Source of the DNA: Chloroflexi bacterium UBA4730
GTDB lineage: Bacteria > Chloroflexota > Limnocylindria > P2-11E
Direction: 5' to 3'
Length of the DNA stretch: 24,815 bases
Assembly (NCBI GenBank): GCA_002404155.1
Contig: DHJC01000007.1
Coordinates: 79,266-104,080 of the forward strand
Shown: piece after piece, positions 21,943 through 24,815 of the stretch
Layout: the number at the start of each line of letters is the position of its first letter
Numbering within the stretch: the stretch's first letter is position 1
Notes under the pieces: model-generated
Told to the model about the DNA's origin: nothing
Seen by the model: only the letters and a program-made list of their open reading frames with translations
Database searches by the model: none
Position numbers and translations under genes: made by a program

Positions 21943-22331
21943 CGACGCGGGAAGTGCTGAAGAGCACGGTGCCCACGACCGGCCCGCCCTACGCGCAGGC
22001 GATCCGGGTCGGCGATCTCGTGTTCGTCGCGGGGCAGGTCGCGCTCGATGCCGGGACCGGTCAGGCGATGGCCGGTGACGTGACCGCGCAGACCGAGCGA
22101 GTCCTCGAGAACATCAAAGGCATCCTCGAGTCCGCCGGTACGTCGCTCGCGTACGCGGTCGAGAACTTCTGCTTCCTCGCGGACGTGCGCCGCGACTTCG
22201 CCGCGTTCAACGCCGTGTACGGGCGCTATTTCGACACGAATGGACCGACGCGCACGACGGTGCAGGCTGTGCTACCGCGTGAGGGTCTGCTCGTGGAGAT
22301 CCGCTGCCTCGCGGTGATGCCGCCGGCCTAG
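21939..22331 (+). CDS. ridA: RidA-family enamine/imine deaminase
   Basis: 130 aa. RidA hydrolyses reactive enamine/imine intermediates such as 2-aminoacrylate, released by PLP-dependent dehydratases, to ketoacids and ammonia. The functional residues of the archetypal subgroup are kept: Tyr18 in G-P-P-Y, Arg105 in T-R-T-T-V, and Glu120 in V-E-I. G-Q-V-A-L-D and N-I-K-G-I-L-E-S-A-G also match the family. The ATG overlaps the stop of the PLP enzyme gene (ATGA), which strongly suggests the two act together. It ends 1 bp before the convergent DUF2007-like gene. Confidence 0.95.
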   Translation: MTTREVLKSTVPTTGPPYAQAIRVGDLVFVAGQVALDAGTGQAMAGDVTAQTERVLENIKGILESAGTSLAYAVENFCFLADVRRDFAAFNAVYGRYFDTNGPTRTTVQAVLPREGLLVEIRCLAVMPPA

Positions 22332-22332
22332 C

Positions 22333-22569
22333 CTAGCCGCGCGGCCGGTGACGCCTCCCGGGCGCGCCGCTCGCGAGGATCGCCCGAGCCTTCGCCGCAA
22401 GCCGCTCGGGCACCAGGATGTCGAATGCCGCGGACAGCGCGAATCCGCCGTAGGGCGGTCCGGCGTCGGCTTGCACGATCTCCGCGGGAATGCCCTCGGC
22501 GCGCAGGCGCCCAGCCATCACCTCGGCCGAGCTCTGGTCGTTCGCCTGGTGGATCCGGACGGCGGCCAT
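22333..22569 (-). CDS. DUF2007-like small protein
   Basis: 78 aa. The sequence A-A-V-R-I-H-Q-A-N-D-Q-S-S-A-E-V-M is followed by R-L-R-A-E-G-I-P-A-E and then F-D-I-L-V-P-E-R-L-A-A-K-A-R-A-I-L. This is the beta-alpha-beta pattern of DUF2007 (GlnB-fold-like) proteins, in which a residue pair moves between domains and ends in a helix A-R-x-I-L. Function is unknown. The start at ATG 22569 has no clear ribosome-binding sequence. The stop lies 1 bp from the ridA stop. A longer open extension upstream has shadow-like composition and overlaps the divergent gene, so I did not use it. Confidence 0.75.
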   Translation of the reverse strand: MAAVRIHQANDQSSAEVMAGRLRAEGIPAEIVQADAGPPYGGFALSAAFDILVPERLAAKARAILASGAPGRRHRPRG

Positions 22570-22652
22570 GGGCCAACTCGCTGCAGGGAACCGGCCACGC
22601 TGGGCCGTTGTAGGGGTGCTGAGACGGCCGAATTGGGCCGGGAGGTGTTCCA

Positions 22653-23231
22653 GTGCTACGGATCGGGCTCGCGCTCCTGTTGATCCTTTCCTCGGTTGGG
22701 CTGGCAGCTTCGGCCGCGGCCGCCGACTGCGGCCTGTGCGTTTCCAACGTCTCCCTCCAGACCCGCGATGGTCAGCCATGGTCCGCCGGGACGCCGGTCA
22801 CCCTGGTGGTCCAGGTCGATCGCCACGCCCTCGGGGCGATTCCGTCCAGCGCCGTGGCGGTGGTCATGCAGACCGACGGCGACCGGACGAAGTGCCTCGA
22901 CGTGCCGTTGAAGCTCGTCTCGAGCGACGGCTCGAGCGGCCTTTACGCCGGACTGTTCTTCCCGTTCCGCGCCGCGCGCTACGACGGCAAGCTGTCGATC
23001 GGCGATGACGTCTCCGACATCACGTTCGATGTCAACCAGCTCGTTGCCGGCGTGGCCCCGGCCGGTGACCTTCCCGTCGCGGAGCCGATCGACACGTCCG
23101 CAGCGCCGCTGACGTTCGTCGCGTCGTCCCAGCTCCCGCTCGTCGCTGGCGCGGCGGTCGCGTTCTGGGCCCTCGTCGCGCTCGTCCTGTTCGGCCGGCA
23201 GCGCCGCGCCGCTCCGGCCCAGGCGATCTGA
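22653..23231 (+). CDS. Exported protein with C-terminal membrane helix, hypothetical
   Basis: 192 aa. A cleavable-looking signal peptide (residues 1-24, A-A-A-A-D) is followed at once by C-G-L-C. A beta-rich, immunoglobulin-like domain then runs to about residue 130, with T-P-V-T-L-V-V-Q-V-D and a G-L-Y-A-G-L-F-F-P-F turn, recalling YtkA/CopC-like folds. A linker, a single membrane helix (about 158-178) and a short basic tail R-Q-R-R complete the protein. I do not recognise a specific family. The GTG start has a strong GGAGGTG (22641-22647) upstream. A third cysteine (K-C-L-D) could pair with the C-x-x-C. It overlaps the next gene (TGATG), so the two probably work together at the cell surface. 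Confidence 0.75.
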   Translation: MLRIGLALLLILSSVGLAASAAAADCGLCVSNVSLQTRDGQPWSAGTPVTLVVQVDRHALGAIPSSAVAVVMQTDGDRTKCLDVPLKLVSSDGSSGLYAGLFFPFRAARYDGKLSIGDDVSDITFDVNQLVAGVAPAGDLPVAEPIDTSAAPLTFVASSQLPLVAGAAVAFWALVALVLFGRQRRAAPAQAI

Positions 23232-24295
23232 TGCGTTCCCTCCTGCTCGTCGCAGCCGTCGCGATCGCGTTGATCGCGTGCCGCGGCGGCGCCGACACCA
23301 GCCAACTCGGGCCGGCCGCGCCGGCCCCGTCTCAGGCTGCGACGACCACCGCGACGCAGACGATCAACGTCGACGACATGATGGGGCTGTACTCCCAGCA
23401 GACGGTCTTCGTCGCATCGGCCGGGCAGATCAGCGCGGTCACGCTGCTGAACCATTTCATTCGCTACCGCATCCCCGTCGGCGTGGATCTTGTCCAAGCG
23501 GCAAGCGACAGCCCCGGTGAGTTCTTCTACGTGCTGGACGTCGCGAAGGAGACGGGCGTGCGACTGCGGACGTTCGACGTCGCAACCGGCACCGAGCGGG
23601 CGAGCCGCACCGACACGATCGCGCCGGCGTCGCAGCGCTCGCTCGCGACCGCGTTCGATGGCCGCGCACTCATCCTCCGCGCCGATGCGCGCCACACATG
23701 GGTCGACGCCTATGAGTACCTGACGCTCCGGCCGCAGGGCACCGTCATGGAGAAGGCCGGGTGCGGCGACCGGTTACTCAGCAGCGGCACCCGTGTCGCG
23801 ATCGTGTGCCTGGCCACCGGCGAGATCGCCGTCGATAACCTTCGTGGAACGAAGGCCACGATCGAAGGCACGCTGCCGAAGCTCGCCGGCGCGGCGATGG
23901 CCGGCGACGGCACGATCTACGTCGTGACCGCGGACCAGCAGCTCGCGGCCGTCGCCCCGAACAGCACGACGCTCTCGCCGCTGCCCTGGCCGAGCGAATG
24001 GACGGGCACGGTCGTGCCCGACGGCATCGCCGTCGCCCCCGGCGCGGAGTCAGCGGCGATCGCGGAGCGGACCGACGATGGCGCGTGGCTTCGGGTGTTC
24101 GCGACGAACAACATCGCGCAGCGGCTCTCGATGCGCCTCGCCGGTGTGCCGCAGGGCGGTCTCGTCGCCCTGTACCCGTTCGCCTATTACGCGTCCGGCA
24201 ACAGCATCCGGCACGTGGACCTGGCGAGCGGACTACTCGAGACGATGGCCGACGTGGGCGCGGACGCGACGCCGCTGCTGGTGGTGAACCGCTAG
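23231..24295 (+). CDS. Beta-propeller-like lipoprotein, hypothetical
   Basis: 354 aa. The N-terminal signal has lipobox L-I-A-C (Cys17), followed by an Ala/Thr/Pro linker to about residue 42. The rest is made of repeated short beta strands with D-G-R-A-L-I-L, D-G-T-I-Y-V-V-T-A-D and V-F-A-T-N-N-I-A-Type turns, suggesting a beta-propeller without clear S-P-D-G blades. Two cysteines sit near residues 178 and 195. No catalytic motif is visible. The ATG shares a base with the previous stop, so the two envelope proteins are translationally coupled. It abuts the convergent oxidoreductase gene with no spacer. Confidence 0.75.
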   Translation: MRSLLLVAAVAIALIACRGGADTSQLGPAAPAPSQAATTTATQTINVDDMMGLYSQQTVFVASAGQISAVTLLNHFIRYRIPVGVDLVQAASDSPGEFFYVLDVAKETGVRLRTFDVATGTERASRTDTIAPASQRSLATAFDGRALILRADARHTWVDAYEYLTLRPQGTVMEKAGCGDRLLSSGTRVAIVCLATGEIAVDNLRGTKATIEGTLPKLAGAAMAGDGTIYVVTADQQLAAVAPNSTTLSPLPWPSEWTGTVVPDGIAVAPGAESAAIAERTDDGAWLRVFATNNIAQRLSMRLAGVPQGGLVALYPFAYYASGNSIRHVDLASGLLETMADVGADATPLLVVNR

Positions 24296-24815
24296 TCAGC
24301 GCATCGCGTCGAGGAGCGGGCTGACGTCGCGGTGGAAGGTGTCGATGTCGACGAGCGGCTTCTCAGCGAGCGCCGGGATGCGCGCGTTCACGCCGTCCTC
24401 GTACGTCGGGAGCTCGGCCTGGTAGTAGATGCCGACCGGGATGGGCTCGGTCTCGTAGCTGCGGCCAACGGCCGCGGCCTTCTTCATGATCATCTCGGCC
24501 TTGTCGGTCACGTCCTTCACCGTGCCGTCGAAGCCTTGCTCCTCGAGCTTGTACAGGCGGGACTTCTTCTCCGGCAGATCGGTGCCCTCGTACCACTCCT
24601 TCGTATAGAGGTCGTTGTACGTGGGACAAGTCTGCAGGACGTCGATGACGGCGGAGCCCTTGTGCTCGATGGCCTTCGCGATGATGCCCGCGAGGTACTT
24701 CGGCTCGAGCGCGTATGCGCGGGCGATGAACGTGTAGCCCGCGGCCACGGCCATCGCGATCGGGTTGATGCCGTCCTGGATCGCCTGCTCGGGCATCGAC
24801 TTCGTCTTCTTGCCC
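24296..24815 (-). CDS. 2-oxoacid:ferredoxin oxidoreductase beta subunit, C-terminal part
   Basis: The frame continues beyond the window edge; 172 C-terminal residues are visible. The protein is the TPP-binding beta subunit of the KorB/PorB type, which oxidatively decarboxylates 2-oxoglutarate or pyruvate to the CoA thioester and reduces ferredoxin. Visible signs are K-T-K-S-M-P at the edge, N-P-I-A-M-A-V-A-A-G-Y-T-F-I-A-R, a helix H-K-G-S-A-V-I-D-V-L-Q-T-C-P-T-Y-N, and P-V-G-I-Y-Y-Q near the end. The N-P-I-A-M-A and Q-T-C-P-T-Y-N blocks favour 2-oxoglutarate or general 2-oxoacid enzymes, but the substrate is not certain. The alpha subunit gene is expected upstream, outside the window. Confidence 0.88.
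   Translation of the reverse strand, partial: GKKTKSMPEQAIQDGINPIAMAVAAGYTFIARAYALEPKYLAGIIAKAIEHKGSAVIDVLQTCPTYNDLYTKEWYEGTDLPEKKSRLYKLEEQGFDGTVKDVTDKAEMIMKKAAAVGRSYETEPIPVGIYYQAELPTYEDGVNARIPALAEKPLVDIDTFHRDVSPLLDAMR

Overview
The window is a compact, GC-rich bacterial chromosome segment of about 24.8 kb. It is mostly housekeeping and cell-envelope genes, with no rRNA, tRNA, insertion sequence, phage gene or CRISPR array that I can support. Codon use and GC look uniform throughout. The gene set suggests a Terrabacteria lineage, most likely an uncultured Chloroflexota (Limnocylindria-like). The pointers are two Fem-type peptidyltransferases beside murE, a TatB-like protein beside secD-secF, a type-2 PyrF, a Rel with a Q-F-D-D motif, and GTG, CTG or apparently leaderless starts. 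The taxonomic call is an inference; no marker here is decisive.

Layout. (1) 1-6730, plus strand: 3' part of topA, two FemAB/FemX-like transferases, murE, a P-loop kinase and a membrane-anchored TolB-like beta-propeller. Successive genes overlap by 4 nt (CTGA/ATGA/GTGA) or 19 nt, so this looks like one translationally coupled operon, with peptidoglycan stem-peptide synthesis at its core. (2) 6731-9521, minus strand: a phosphonate-type ABC importer transcribed phnD-phnC-phnE, with a perfect 14-bp hairpin between the binding-protein gene and the ATPase gene. (3) 9568-13202, plus strand: pyrF-tatB, a candidate terminator or attenuator, then secD-secF (protein export). (4) 13258-13819: a small membrane ORF and a 343-bp non-coding stretch with several nested inverted repeats. 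(5) 13820-15160, minus strand: a polysaccharide-deacetylase-like lipoprotein whose start codon overlaps that of the divergent recJ. (6) 15159-19093, plus strand: recJ and a long Rel/SpoT protein (DNA repair and stringent response). (7) 19113-22331, plus strand: an S9 peptidase, a PLP-dependent D-threonine aldolase/D-serine dehydratase-like enzyme and RidA. This set could process peptides and D-amino acids and quench reactive enamine products. (8) 22333-24295: a small DUF2007-like gene (minus), then a two-gene envelope operon of unknown function (plus). (9) 24296-24815, minus strand: 3' part of a 2-oxoacid:ferredoxin oxidoreductase beta subunit.

The genome is very tightly packed. Most co-directional neighbours share start and stop bases, and three convergent pairs end within 0-1 bp of each other. 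I did not find a clear new multi-gene system. The best candidates for a second look are the structured non-coding region at 13620-13826, the overlapping recJ/deacetylase start codons, the two apparent CTG starts, the PLP enzyme-RidA pair, the hairpin in front of secD, and the unrecognised envelope pair at 22653-24295.
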